From Macrolepiota albuminosa (lineage: Eukaryota; Basidiomycota; Agaricomycetes; Agaricales; Agaricaceae), in assembly GCA_027475525.1 (NCBI GenBank), contig JAMWFC010000090.1:1364001-1428000 (forward strand): a stretch of DNA of 64,000 nt. The letters are read 5' to 3'. Positions 10,093 to 21,679 of the stretch are shown piece by piece. The translations under genes were made by a program, and so were the position numbers. Below the pieces are notes generated by a model that saw only the letters and a program-made list of their open reading frames with translations, did not search any database and was not told the DNA's origin. Position 1 is the stretch's first letter, and the number at the start of each line of letters is the position of its first letter.

Positions 10093-11366
10093 AGGGGTTC
10101 TTCTGAGACAGAATTCCGCCGGAAACTCAAGCCCAGCAACAGCGCCGCCTCCTGTTGGAGAGCATGTTTGAACCAAGCACTACTGATTCACCACACTTAC
10201 CAGGCACGCTACCAAGACAGACTTTAAATCAGGAGCTTGAGGCCGCCCCAGACAGCCTAGCTGAAAGCTTTTTCCCTTTTTCCCGACTGTTTGAGTACTT
10301 AGCAGGTGAAAACCATATGCCACTTACACCTTTAGAAGAGTTATCTAGGTTATTATCGCCAGAACCTAGCGACTCAGAGCCAACTGAGCCTGTACCTACA
10401 ACATAAACGCTAAGTAACATGAGCACCACCACCCTTCCTACTTCGACAAACACACCTACCGGTATGGATCAGCCAAACAATCAGTGCATGCCACCCAGAA
10501 ATCACTTCTCATCACCAAAATGGGACAAAACAAAGCCCTGTGAACTAACGCAGTATTTCAAAGAGTTGGAGTATTTTCTATGCGACTGCCATGTGACCGA
10601 CAATACACAGATGAGGGAATACGCCGCCAGATACGTCTTATACAATACAGCCAAATCATGGACAGGGTTGAAGGAGTTCCAAGAACTTACCAGTGACGCA
10701 ATGCCAAGGCCTTTTACCTATAATGAATGGAAGAAGACTATCATTCATTTATATTCTGGCGCTGAAGAAGCTACATGTTATATGGTAATGGAAATCCAGA
10801 AGCTAGTACAAGACACCTTTGCGGCAGGGATCTATACTTTAGGAGCATTATCAACTTATTATCGTGATTTCCAGCGGATAGCGAGATGGCTGGTCCAAAA
10901 TGGGAAGTTATATGGGAACAAGGAGCGCCAGTTGTTTCAGCAAGAATTCCCAACCTCGTTATGGACTAAGATTGCGCGACGCTTGGAAATCATTATGCAT
11001 GACCATCACCCTGAGGAACCCTACGACATAGAAAAGGTCTTTGAGGCAGGAAAGTAGGTATTAAAGGGCACAGATACAGGTATACCTTTACAGCGACCTG
11101 GCACGGACCATGGAGGAATGGCACCCAAGCTAGAGTCACCAGTGCCTAGCGCCGTCAATGACTGTAATGGGTACATCAAGAAGGAGGATTTGAAAAATGC
11201 CGTTAACAACGCAGTTGCTAATGTCATGAATAAACTGGAAACCTTGATTCTAACTAGTCTCTCGGCACCTAGAAACAACGTACAGATGGGACTTTGCCAT
11301 TTTTGTGGTGAGGCAGGACATACCATGACCAGGAGTAGATGCGCTACTCTTGAACAGTATTTGTGA
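10090..11366 (+). pseudogene. gag: Element A gag (capsid and zinc knuckle), broken
   Basis: The frame from ATG 10090 shifts near 10150 to a second frame (to 10406), and the capsid-like part is open at 10419-11057. It carries typical Ty3 gag text (WDKTKPCELTQYFKELEYFL, then MREYAARYVLYNTAKSWTGL). 11118-11366 continues with a degenerate zinc knuckle CHFCGEAGHTMTRSRC, spaced C-x2-C-x4-H-x6-C, two residues too long before the last Cys. At least two frame changes and a stop (TAG at 11055) separate the parts. Gag would package element RNA in virus-like particles; this copy cannot make a complete protein. Confidence 0.75.
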
Positions 11367-11555
11367 CAAGGGAAGGCACGCCATGGAATAGATGGGAAAC
11401 TAGTCTTATCTTTAGGCGCTAACATTCCCCTTTACCCTGAGCATAAGACGTTCCAGGGACGCATTGACAAGTAGCACTATTGGAACTCCGGGAACTTAGT
11501 GACAGGCAACTAGAATAGCACGGCGACAACAGAAGCAGAGGCAAATCCTCAACAA

Positions 11556-12880
11556 GTGCTAATTCACGAAGTACTCCAGCTAAACGCTATCAGTGACCGA
11601 CCTACACTGTCCCGCGAGGAGAGAATTGAGACGTTAGAGAAGAAGCTGAAGTTGCTAAAGAATCAGGTCTTCGACGGAGTAGAGATCAAAAAGGGCAAGC
11701 AGCCTTTAAAAGATTATAGACCATCGGGTGTGATGACAGGCCCCACCCCAGCAAAAGCCTCAATCTCTAGCACTAGCAACAAAGTACCCAAAGCAACCAA
11801 AGTGCCAGCCGTTATGGAGCCACCGCTGCATCCTTATGCTGGCCTCAGGGGCAACTATGCCCCACCCCTTAATCACAACTTCAGAGCGCCAGATAAACCT
11901 ATGGGGAGATATTGACCCACAGTGCCTATATACAATCTGGAAAAGTCTAAGGTAGTTTTTGATCGCATCATGCAAAGTCAGGTTACGCTATCCATAGGAG
12001 AGTTATGCAGTGTGGCGCCAGATGTCAGGAACCAGATGCATACCGCGGTTACCCCTTGACAAAATGTAGCTAACAATGTAATGGCAGTGGATGAATGCGA
12101 CGATGCGCTGCCTGGATTCACATGATTCACATACATAACCGAGACGGTAGCACCAGAAATCAAGGAAGAGGCCGCACCATCCAAAGAAGCTACGTCCATT
12201 GACCCGGTCAAAACCTACCTCAAATTGCTAAGATCTAGCGATGATCCTGCCATCCTGACTGTGGCCCAAGACTCTCACACAATTTGCTCAATTATACTGA
12301 CAGTTGATGGGAAAAGCAAAATAGAGTCTATCGTGGACAGCGGATCACAAATTATTTCAATGGCTGCCGACATCGCTAATGAACTGGGCATCATTCATGT
12401 CCTCATGATCATTCTTAACATGCAAAGCACTAATGGCACGATTGATTGATCCTTGGGAATGGCCTGGAACATGCCATGTGCTATAGGCAACCTCACATTT
12501 TATCTGCAAATTCACATACTTAGATCACCAGCATACGACTTACTATTGGGAAGGCCCTTTGACGTGTTAGCTTGATCAATAGTCAAGACAACGTCTGAAG
12601 ACAAAACGATGCTAATTATTAGCAACCCTAACTCTGGGGTCAGGAGAACGGTACCGACATTTCTCTGAGGAAGGTTTCAGAAGCCAGGACCAAGAAAGCG
12701 ACCTTACATTAGTGACGAGCCTTGCAAGTGTTTTTTGGCACCATCGAGGAGATGAGCAATGAGGATCATGGAGATAAAGTGCTTATCTTGGACTATAATC
12801 ATCGGACTGGGCAAGTAACCCTTATATCACATACCTCTTTAGCCCATGAAATTTTGAACACTTCTACGTCGCTTACTAGC
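11556..12880 (+). pseudogene. Element A protease and linker region, broken
   Basis: 11556-11915 is a Lys/Pro-rich linker following gag. 12225-12449 holds an aspartic protease start with the active-site text SIVDSGSQIISM (D-S-G) in a retropepsin-like context. 12722-12880 is the linker normally preceding RT (GTIEEMSNEDHGDK). Stops and frameshifts occur throughout, for example TGA at 12447-12449. Confidence 0.65.
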
Positions 12881-13783
12881 AAAGCTTTATCCTACCATGT
12901 GCTTAGTTTTATCGACGACATAGGCGTTAAGGGCCCAAAAGATTGGTGCCTTGTAAATGGCAAGCCCGAAGTGCACCTAGAAAATCCCAATATTTGCATG
13001 GCGCTATGGGACTTCTTCCAAGTGGTTAACCGAGTGCTCCAGCACATGAAGTATTGTGGCAGAACATTCTCAGGACACAAGCTGGTTCTTTGCGCACTGC
13101 AATTTAAAATTTTAGGGCACATTTGCATGCCAGAGGGCAGGATCTCTGAGGAGAGCCAATTAGCACTTCTGGAGAAGTAAGGAGTCTGCCATAACCTCTT
13201 GGAAGTTCGTGCGTTTCTAGGCATGGTAGGCGTGTTGTGCATGTTCATATACCATTTTTCACATCGGGTGCACGTGCTTAATCGCTTAACTCGTTCTGGG
13301 GTCCCCTTCAAATTCAGACCTGACCAAATTAACGCCCAAAAGGATTTAGTGAAGGCGCTGCAAGAAGCAAAGCCATTGGTACCCATTGACTATACTACTT
13401 CCGATCCCGTTATACTTGCCGTTGACACCTTCTACATTGCGGTCGGCTTCTTTTTATGTTAATATAATGGTGCGAATCGAAAAATCAGACGCTACAATTG
13501 CTTTGGATCAATTACTCTTAACGACAGAGAATCGCGCTATAGTCAGCCCAAGCTGGAGTTATATGGCTTGTTTTGATTGTTTCAGGTGCTACGCATGTAT
13601 CTTATTGGGGTTCAAAACCTAATTGTTGAAGTCAACGCCCGCTACATCAAAGGAATGCTCCAGAATCCAGACATTCAACTTTTGGCTAGCATGAATTGCT
13701 GGGTAGTAGCAATACTAATGTTCCACTTCGAGCTCATGCACATCAAGAGTGCGTTTCACGGATCTGATGGACTATCTAGATGA
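12881..13783 (+). pseudogene. Element A reverse transcriptase and RNase H, N-terminally deleted
   Basis: The text jumps from the pre-RT linker directly to the catalytic palm FIDDIGVKGP, so the RT fingers and first palm part, some 150 residues, are missing. The palm is followed by RVLQHMKYCGRTFSGHKL and GHICMPEGRISEE (to 13180), then the connection VRAFLGMVGVLCMFI and the start of RNase H, VILAVDTFYIAVGFFLC (to 13462). RNase H resumes in another frame near 13500, giving NARYIKGMLQNPDI and FHGSDGLSR at 13783. Three or more frame changes make it non-functional. Confidence 0.8.
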
Positions 13784-15450
13784 CCTAGGCAGCCAGAAGA
13801 TGAGGCGCTAGACAAAAGTGACAATGATGTATTTGATGACTGGGTTGACCGGCTGCACGGTTTTGTACATATTATTCAATTGCCTATTTTGGCTCTTCAC
13901 AAAGATCGACCTATCTTGACATGGCTACACTCTATCATCCCATATCAACCTAAACTGTATCAGGCTCCATCGACTTTTTACACGGCCAGTATCTATAACG
14001 TCACTAAGCCATCTAACGATCTAAAGATAGTCAAGGAACCCAGACCCTTACAGGAAGATAGTTGCAACCTCCCATATTTGGCGGTACCTCATAGCGCCAA
14101 GGCTAAGTCAGAAGACCAACGAGTTGATCAGGTTAGGAAGTGGCTACAGGATTTGTGCCGACCATCAGACCTTACAGATATGGAATACGCCACCTTCATT
14201 CAATATGCAACAACTTTCTTTATGGTGGAGAATCGGCTTTGGCGACAAAATAGGGCTGGCACTCACAAATTGGTAATCAAACCCGACAGCAGAATCAGAA
14301 TTCTGTGCGCTATGCATGACAACTTGGAACACCGAGGACTCTACGCAACACGGGCAAATCTATTGGAACATTTTTGGTGGCCTCAAGTTAGTGCCGATAT
14401 CGCGTGGTATATTCACACTTGTCAGCTCTGCCAAATCCAGCAGACGTGCCAAGTATTATTCCCCCAACAGTAGTGACTCCAGCACCATTGTTTGGAAAGA
14501 TATATATCAACACTATGCACATGCCCAAGTCAGGGTGCTACAAGTACATCATCCAAGGAAGGTGTTCCTTGGTACATTGGCTGGAGGTCCGTATGCTCCA
14601 GCAAGAAAATACCGACACTATAGCTAAGTGGCTCTTCAAAGATGTTATTTGCAGATGGGGAGCCCTTCATGAGATTGTTACAGACAATGGAGCGCCTATA
14701 GTCAAGGCGCTTACCTACCTCACAAAAAAATACAATATACAGCATATTCAAGTCTCAGGATACAACAACCACGCTAACGGTATAGTAGAAAGGCCGCATT
14801 TTGATGTACAACAGGCGCTATTCAAGGCGGTAGACAGCAATGAAAGTCGCTGGAGTGAAGCGACTTATTCGGTCTTTTGGTCGGAACAGGTTACCGTACG
14901 GAAGAGAATGGGCTGTTCTCCTTACTATGTGGCGACTGGCACTCATCCCCTGCTCCCAGCGGATGTTGTGGAGGCGACGTACTTACAACCCCTGCCCAAC
15001 TCGATACTTTCTTCTACCAATTTGATTGCTAGACGTGCTATTGACTTACAACAGCGCATGGAGGATCTCGAGCGTTTATACAAGGTGATATTTCAAGCTA
15101 GACAACAGGCCGCATTGCGATTTGAGAACAAGCATAGCGCTACCATCCAAGACTACAACTTTACAGCTGGCACCTTAGTACTAATGCACAACTCAAGAAT
15201 TGCGACCCCAATACCTAGGTCCCCTCATAGTAGTTTCCCACAAATAGGGGAGGTGCCTACATACTCTGTGAGTTGGACGGCTCAGTTTTGCATCGACTGG
15301 TAGCAGCATTCCAACTCATTCCCTACTTAGCGCGCAAACACATTTCTTTACCATTGTCAACGCTGGATATTGACACGGCCAAACTTTGAGAACTGGAAGA
15401 GACTGAGTTGGTGGACGATGACAAGACCACTTTGGATGAAGATGAGGAGT
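13784..15450 (+). pseudogene. Element A integrase, catalytic Asp changed
   Basis: The HHCC zinc-binding N-terminus lies at about 14305-14445 (HDNLEHRG...CQLCQIQQTC). The core runs 14480-15303. The first catalytic Asp appears as Asn (IYINTMHMP where the family has IDTM), the second Asp is kept (EIVTDNGAP) and the Glu is kept (NGIVERPHFD). One frame change near 14470 separates the zinc domain from the core. The tail 15150-15300 has the GTLVLMHNSRI text of the C-terminal DNA-binding domain, and a short acidic end reaches about 15450. Confidence 0.8.
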
Positions 15451-15597
15451 AATAATGCATATAAAAAACAAGGCACTAGCCGTTAGTGCCCTCCTTGATC
15501 GGACTTAGGCAACATGACAATCATAAAAGAATAAATAAATGGTACTAATATACGATGAACTAGCGATCTGACTACGACTATAACTAATTGAGCTACC
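15451..15597. other. Spacer between integrase and antisense accessory gene of element A
   Basis: 147 bp without coding text. It contains the short repeat CACTAGCCGTTAGTGCC, a near-palindrome at about 15475-15491, where sense and antisense transcription units converge. It may serve as a shared transcript end. Confidence 0.35.
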
Positions 15598-18425
15598 CTA
15601 AAGAAGAAGACCATCGATGTGGACCTTTGACTTGATCTTTAGGTCACCTGTGGGTGGGAGGAGCGCCTGGAGGTGGCGTGTTAGCAGATGGTATTGGAGG
15701 TACGGGAACGCTAGGAGGAGGCGTGGGAGGAGCGCCTGGGTGAGGAGCATGAGGAGTGTCCGGAGGAGCGGCAGAGGGGTTGGGGGATGAGTACCACCCG
15801 TCCCCATCTGGGTGGGACTCAAATGATGTGAAAGGAAAGGCCATGCGTTCAAATATGGCTCTACGCACATCAAGGTTGACGAGAGGAGGAAGGAGGAGCC
15901 AGGAGAGACTCTTAGAAACAGCATGGAGTTAACAACCTCAGGTCAGAAAAAAGTTAAGAACTAACCAAGCTTCCTATTTCACGGAGTAGGCTGGTCAGAC
16001 TCAAAGCGGTACCCGTAACTGGCTTCTACACAACATATGAGCATTACTCAAGACCCACGCTAAGGGGAGATGTACAGTGACCAAGGATGGATTGACGGCG
16101 AGCATCCACTCCTCGGATGCGGCTAGAAGAATTTGGTACCTGCATACCAGGGTCATGGTGTTGCCGTTCTCATGCAGAAAGCCGCCAGTAAGCATTAAAG
16201 CAAGAAATTGCTCCAACCAATCTAGGATAATGGGATGGTAAAGACGTTTGGGCTCATCAAGGAGGAGGGGAAGTTCTGGCATGATGTGATACTGACTGGG
16301 TCAGAACCCATAAAGTACCTCAAGCTACTTGCAGGGTCGCAGATACTTGGGAATTCTTACATGCGCAAAACAATCATGGGGGGGGCGACAACAACAATTC
16401 ATTTCATATATCTACAACAAAAAGAAATCAACTATCCAAAATCTGTCAGCCCGGTGGTGCTACAGAAAAGAAGGGAGCTGACTTACATAAACAACATGGG
16501 AGATGGACAAGCATCAAAAACCAGGCAAAAGGAGAGGTCTGGGAGGCCTCCAGCCTTTGGCAAGACTGCAAAAAAGCCAGCCACCAGTAGACGAGCAGGG
16601 CGCCTAGCGAGGCGACACATTAGAAGGAAGAAAACGAGGTAATAAGGCAACAAACCAGATAGTGACTCTCCTCCAGTAGCAACTCAAGATGCTCTTTTGT
16701 TTCCTTGGTCGTGATTTGCTTTATTTGGCAACTATCAGAAGAGAGAAGGAGGGCAAAAAAGGCAATAGTGCATCTGAAAAATCTGACTCCAGTTTGTCTC
16801 CATACCAAAACAGGTCAATGGCAGGTCGTTGTTCCAAATTTCACAAGCCGCACAAAGTAGCTGGCAGCAACGACCTAACTCAACAACTCCGTCAGTCAGT
16901 CCAGGCACGCCGACTGCCAGGTAGAGGTGGAAGAAGGAGGTAGTGCATTCCAGGAAAGTGGGGGGATCAATCATGACATGAGCATGATCACAGCAGAGAG
17001 ACCACACAATGCCAGTTGGGCTTTTCATCGTGAAGACTGATGAGATGCTGTTGAGGCATGGGCAATTTATAGGACAATAGCGTGGGAGGGCACTTCTCAA
17101 GGGGCTTGGACCCTGATGCAGATACGAACCAATAGAATGTGCTTAAATCATTTTTAGGCCACACAAAGAGGAAGTTAACCTTTGAGATCTAGTGCTTATA
17201 GCCACCATCACTGAATAACCACAAGCAATCAGTGGCACCCTATTTCTTATACATTAAACTTCTTGCATGAATCGACTTATTTTTCTACAGACGATACCTT
17301 TTTCTTCCTAGGCTAGTGTGATATTGGCTATTGGGTCGCGCTGGTAATAGGGGTTTTCTACACTATGATGATTTACTGAGCGTTTCCCCTTTTTCTTACT
17401 TTGTATTTGATTACTTACAAACTGACAATTTTGGAACAAAAGGGGGAGCATTTATTTTTAGTATGGCTATCACAGAACTACGTATCAAAAATTACAAAGT
17501 CCACAAAGTTTGAAGTGCTATGGGCCAGCAACTACGCATCAGACTCGGAGGGAGCAGGATTACCCAAAGAAAGCAAGTCCCCGTCCTGAATGGCATTACT
17601 CGCTTGCCACTCGAGCGCATCAGTGATGTCGTCATGAAGCTCAAGCAGGAGGAGCTCACGGCACGCTAAGGTGGAGACACGAGGTCGTAGGATGGTGAGT
17701 TTGCTACCAATGATGTCGGTTGCATCCTCAACATGGCAAAGTTGGTGGTGGAGATTGGCGGCAGGACAAAGGGGAGTGACAGGATAAGAGAACTTGTCCC
17801 CAAGCCAAGGGTAGGCATCACCAGAAACGTGCATGGCAGGGAGAGGAGTCCAGAAGGGATCGAACTTAGCAGAGGTCAGAGAAAAGGGGAACCAACTAAT
17901 AAATGAAGACTTACTCAAATGGTTATGGGAGCACAAGGAGTCCATTCATAGTGCTCATCGCCTGGGGACATAGCCCTAGTGGAGGAAAGGTGGATGCTGT
18001 AAGAGGGCAAGTACCTCCAGCGGCAATGGCGCTCGCCCTGAGCCACTAAGGTCCCTTCGGACTCAGGCACAATGGAGGACTTGCAAGTACTGGGGAAGGA
18101 AGAGAGGCTGCGAGGAGGAGTAAGAGACGGGTTAATGGGAAGAGTGACGGGGAAGGTGCTAGCCACAACAGGCTCAGGAGCAGGGGTAGCGCCAGCGACA
18201 GACATCACAACATCTTTGGCGGGAGAGATATTCACGATGACGGAAAGTGAAGGAGTAGGGGACCTGGCAACAAAGAGGTTAGCGCTACCAAAAAAGGAAA
18301 CACAAGGACTACGCACCAATTACCACTGGGGCCGCTCTGATAAGGGTTAGCAGCAATAGGGGGAGTAAGGCAAAGCAGAAGAGCGCGTACCGCCAACAGC
18401 GCATTGGTGTCGACTACAGGCCCGG
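15598..18425 (-). pseudogene. Element A antisense accessory gene, distal part
   Basis: Minus-strand pieces 18319-17915, 17945-17532, 16282-16001 and 15924-15598 follow one another as remnants of one gene transcribed against gag-pol. Text includes EGTLVAQGERHCRWRYLPSY, LLLLELHDDITDALEWQASN (helical) and a Pro-rich C-terminus (PSVPVPPIPSANTPPPGAPP). 16300-17500 between them is mostly without clear protein text, with short basic or AT-rich frames on both strands. The gene appears cut from its proximal part (19366-20948) by the inverted LTR. Function unknown. Confidence 0.5.
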
Positions 18426-19365
18426 TGATGACGCCAACTGTGGTTGGGTGCACTGGATGTATATGCAGTACAACACCGTCTTCAGCGCTTGGCATGCGTA
18501 GTTGTGAGGAGTCCTGACAGGGTCCTGGTGTGCTTGAGTGGAGGTGATAAAATGATGTGCTAAATTATAGCGCTTTGGGGGCTACCTGGCAGATGGTAAG
18601 TGTCATAGCTTAAACAAAGATATTGAAGAAAAGACGAGTAGTGCAGCGTATTGTGCCTGTAGGTGGCACCGTAAACGACGAAGACGAGATAGACGAGGCT
18701 AGTGCCTGACTTAGTGGTGAAGTCAAAGAAAGCTAGCGCAATTTGAACGCTAAGTGTAACTGTGTGCTCAAGAGGTTACGATTCGTTGTTATATACATGT
18801 AAAGTAGCTATTTTATATACTATGCGCTACCGTGTTTGCCAAGATACAAGTTCATCTGCGGCACTACCTCCTAGTGCCTCTCCTCATGGTTTCCTCTAAC
18901 GGCGACCTGTCAACGGTGACCTTTTGCACATGGGTGACAGCGACCAATGGTGTTATGACCCATGGCGACCAGCGGCGACTCTATATTGACTTGGAATTGT
19001 ATGAGTCTGCTCACTTTTACTATAACTCCGATTGGCCAGGTTGTTCCGGGGTATGGTCAGAAAATCCTCGACAGACGCCGTGAGCGCTAGTGTCAGCACT
19101 ACTCATTGTATCAGTTCCTGACAGGTCCAGATGTCAGATTTAAGTATATCCAGTGCCGCCATCATTGATCCTTTTAGACTTCTGATTGAAGTGCCTTGTC
19201 AAATGGCAGCGCCTGCTGCTGGCTCCTTCTGGAAGTAATTGGGGTTTAGTTAGAGTCCTTTCCCACCATCATGTTAGCACTATACGTTCTGAGCCTCCTT
19301 TGTTCTTGGGATAGGTGAATGGAGTGTGCTGAAGGCCTGGTAGCTAGTGGTTAGGGTAAATGGCT
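18426..19365 (-). repeat. Inverted, 5'-truncated LTR of the element A family
   Basis: The reverse complement matches the element A LTR from its 3' end (TGATGACGCCAACTGTGG on the plus strand at 18426) up to TAGGGTAAATGGCTA near 19365. The first roughly 135 bp of the LTR are missing. Beyond that point the sequence is accessory-gene text. No target duplication is visible, so it may be an aberrant or recombined insertion. Confidence 0.75.
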
Positions 19366-20948
19366 AGGTGCTTACTAGGACTCTTGCTAGGAGAGGTGAC
19401 AACAGGCTTACGCTTTAAAGGAATGGGATGATGGGGAGAGCAGGCAAAGGGGGCCACCACAGTGGTGCCATCTTGGGTAATGGGAAGCACTAGGCCTGTA
19501 GCGCTAATCACAGTGGGCTGATGAGTAGCTGCCAGATTGTGTTGCTGCAGCACAAAGGCCTGGGCATTACAAACTAAGACTGCGCGCTTGTAATTTTGTT
19601 GCATGATAGCGTCCCTACCACATTCATGAGTATGAATCCCATTGAAGGCACAGCCCCGTTTCAACACATTGCAGCAGTAGCAGGGAAGAGAGGTGGTAGG
19701 AAACCAGCAACCCTCGGGATCGTTCTCAGACCAACATTTATTGCACAAAGAAGGAAGTTAGCAATGTCATCAACCTATCAGGGACAAACAAGCACTGACC
19801 ACGCCAATCTTTGCCCTAAAAGCACAATGCTCCATGGGCGCCACCGTAACCTTCTTCTTAGCACCGAGTACTTGGATACCAGCCGGGAGGCCAGTATCAA
19901 TAACAATAGTATTGCGACGAAGGCATAACAAATCACAAAGCTCCATGTCAGTAAACATAGTCTGGTTGGGCACCTAAAGAGGGCCTGATCAGGCGCTAGA
20001 GCCTAGCGATTTTAAAAGGAAACACTTATGACATACAAAGGGGCAACACAAGCAGGGAGATTAATCTGGGAAGCAAAGTTAGTAGAAGAACTAGAGGCAG
20101 GTAAACCAGGATGCACAGTATGTTTGGGAGGGCTAGCAAAAGCAGGGGGTACACAATTAATAACAACAGCAAAGTTATAGGGAGGGAGGCGAGAAATAGT
20201 ATGGGTGGGTCCAGGCTGGGGCTTACTGGAGGTAACGGCAATTCGTTTGATGGCCAAATGAGGAGGCACAGTACGAGTGGGAGAAGCAACGATGGGCACA
20301 GTATGAGCAGGAGAAGCATCACCATGAAAAGGACTATCAAGAATGGGAGGAGGCAGGACAGAGACAGGAGCAGCAGGAGTGGCCAGATCGGAAGGAACGG
20401 TAGAGGCCAAAGGAGCACTAGGAAGACTGGCAATGGTGGGTGACGTAGCAACTGACTACTCAGGGTTAATATTGGAAACGTGAGGAAGAAGAGGAGAAAC
20501 TTACTTTGCCAACCTCGGTACTAGCCAGCAGGGCGTTGATCTTGTCAGACAGAGAAGGAGCCTAGTATGGGTGCTGAACCTTAGCACCATGAATCCAAAA
20601 TCAAACCTAAAAACTTATGAACAAGTCTGCAAATGGTCGCAACCAATCAGCACCCTCATATTTGCGGTACTGAGCCATGCACCATTCACAAACCTTGATG
20701 CCCAGTGCCCAGGAACTGTCAGAGCCATGGACCACAAGCCACCGCTGATAGAGCTGCATGATTCCAGGGACGGTTTGTGGTGCATCAGCAGGACCAACAG
20801 ACTTAGTGCGATCAAATAAATAGGAGGCCTTAGCCAGGAAATTGTGGAGAGCAGAGGCATCGAAAGTAGTGGACATGCTAGGAAGATGGGAAGAAAAACA
20901 TGAGAAGGTGAAGTGCTGAAAACAACTTTTATAAGGCGCTGGCGGCAT
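19366..20948 (-). pseudogene. Element A antisense accessory gene, proximal part with Cys-rich motif
   Basis: The likely start ATG is at 20876 (minus), giving a well-preserved first part, MSTTFDASALHNFLAKASYL, with LYQRWLVVHG and CEWCMAQYRKYEGADWLRP (to about 20607). A Ser/Pro-rich middle (20410-20012) follows, then VPNQTMFTDMELCDLLCLRR and KKKVTVAPMEHCAFRAKIGV (19977-19770), then a cysteine cluster CNKCWSENDPEGCWFPTTSL followed by CYCCNVLKRGCAFNG (19745-19630). The spacing suggests metal binding. Short gaps between parts may be introns or decay. The coding text runs into the LTR fragment near 19365 and ends there. It lies between integrase and 3' LTR, antisense to pol. Confidence 0.55.
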
Positions 20949-21011
20949 TATACGGACCGTAGCGCAGTCAAGTTAATGACGGCGTTTGACTGAGGACAGT
21001 CAATTTTTCAG

Positions 21012-21022
21012 TTGGGGGGAGA
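21012..21022 (+). promoter_or_regulatory. Polypurine tract of element A
   Basis: TTGGGGGGAGA immediately precedes the 3' LTR start TGATAGG at 21023. This is the expected position for plus-strand DNA priming and fixes the LTR boundary. Confidence 0.75.
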
Positions 21023-21264
21023 TGATAGGCTTCTACTCAGACTGAGCGCATCAAGGGACATTATAGGCCAACCGACACTTGACATACTGAAGACTCTAGC
21101 AACCAGTTGGGAATATAGAGCAGCCCTAGCTCTGGCAATCTACTACAGGACTTAGCCATTTACCCTAACCACTAGCTACCAGGCCTTCAGCACACTCCAT
21201 TCACCTATTCCAAAGACGAAGGAGGCTCAGAATATATAGCGCTAACATGACAGTGGGAGGGGAC
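21023..21264 (+). repeat. 3' LTR of element A, left half
   Basis: Matches 9006-9250. It is interrupted after GGGAC (21260-21264) by element B, and the LTR resumes at 29460 with the same GGGAC. The two halves together give about 1,044 bp. Confidence 0.88.
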
Positions 21265-21667
21265 TGTCAGGTTCTGCTGAGTTGGGGGCTTTCTGGGAAA
21301 GCAACGCCCTTACAATGCGGACTTGATCTACGGATACTCAGGTGTCTGGAACTCTGGGGCTAGGACTCTGGGGTTCAAGATGCGGACAGGGGTGATTCCA
21401 GAAGAGGGGACTTGATCCGGGGGTTGGGTTTCGAGTAGCTGAGGGCCGGGCGGGGGTTGAGTTGTGAACCGGGGGTTCTAAGACGAGACCAGGTTAACAA
21501 ATTATAAGTCGCGAAGTGCGTACCAGTCAAGCAGAGGGCACGCAACAATTCAAGTTATCTTAATATCAAGACTAGCGAATACAACGGGGAAGTTAGGTCA
21601 GAGGGAGGGTCCCAGATGGTGTTCTGGGGGTGTCCCGGGGTGGATTTGGAGGGGAGGGGTCATGACA
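21265..21667 (-). repeat. 3' LTR of element B (short form)
   Basis: 403 bp, TGTCAGGTTCTGCTG...GGGGTCATGACA. It is collinear with the 1,019-bp LTR at 28441-29459 but lacks about 616 bp between ACAACGGGGAA (21583) and the AGGGAGGGTCC block (21603). Confidence 0.85.
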
Positions 21668-21678
21668 TCACCCCCCTT
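21668..21678 (-). promoter_or_regulatory. Polypurine tract of element B
   Basis: On the minus strand the sequence just before the 3' LTR reads GAAGGGGGGTGA, a polypurine tract in the expected place. It confirms that the element is oriented leftwards. Confidence 0.7.
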
Positions 21679-21679
21679 C

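Noticed and set aside
16235..16642. Plus-strand frame with basic C-terminus (RRAGRLARRHIRRKKTR)
   Set aside because: Overlaps minus-strand accessory text (LDEPKRLYHPIILDWLEQFL), no partner sequence, and no start that fits a gene; left as unsupported.
20111..20443. Plus-strand frame of 110 codons in element A
   Set aside because: Ser/Arg/Gly low-complexity complement of the Pro/Ser-rich part of the antisense gene.
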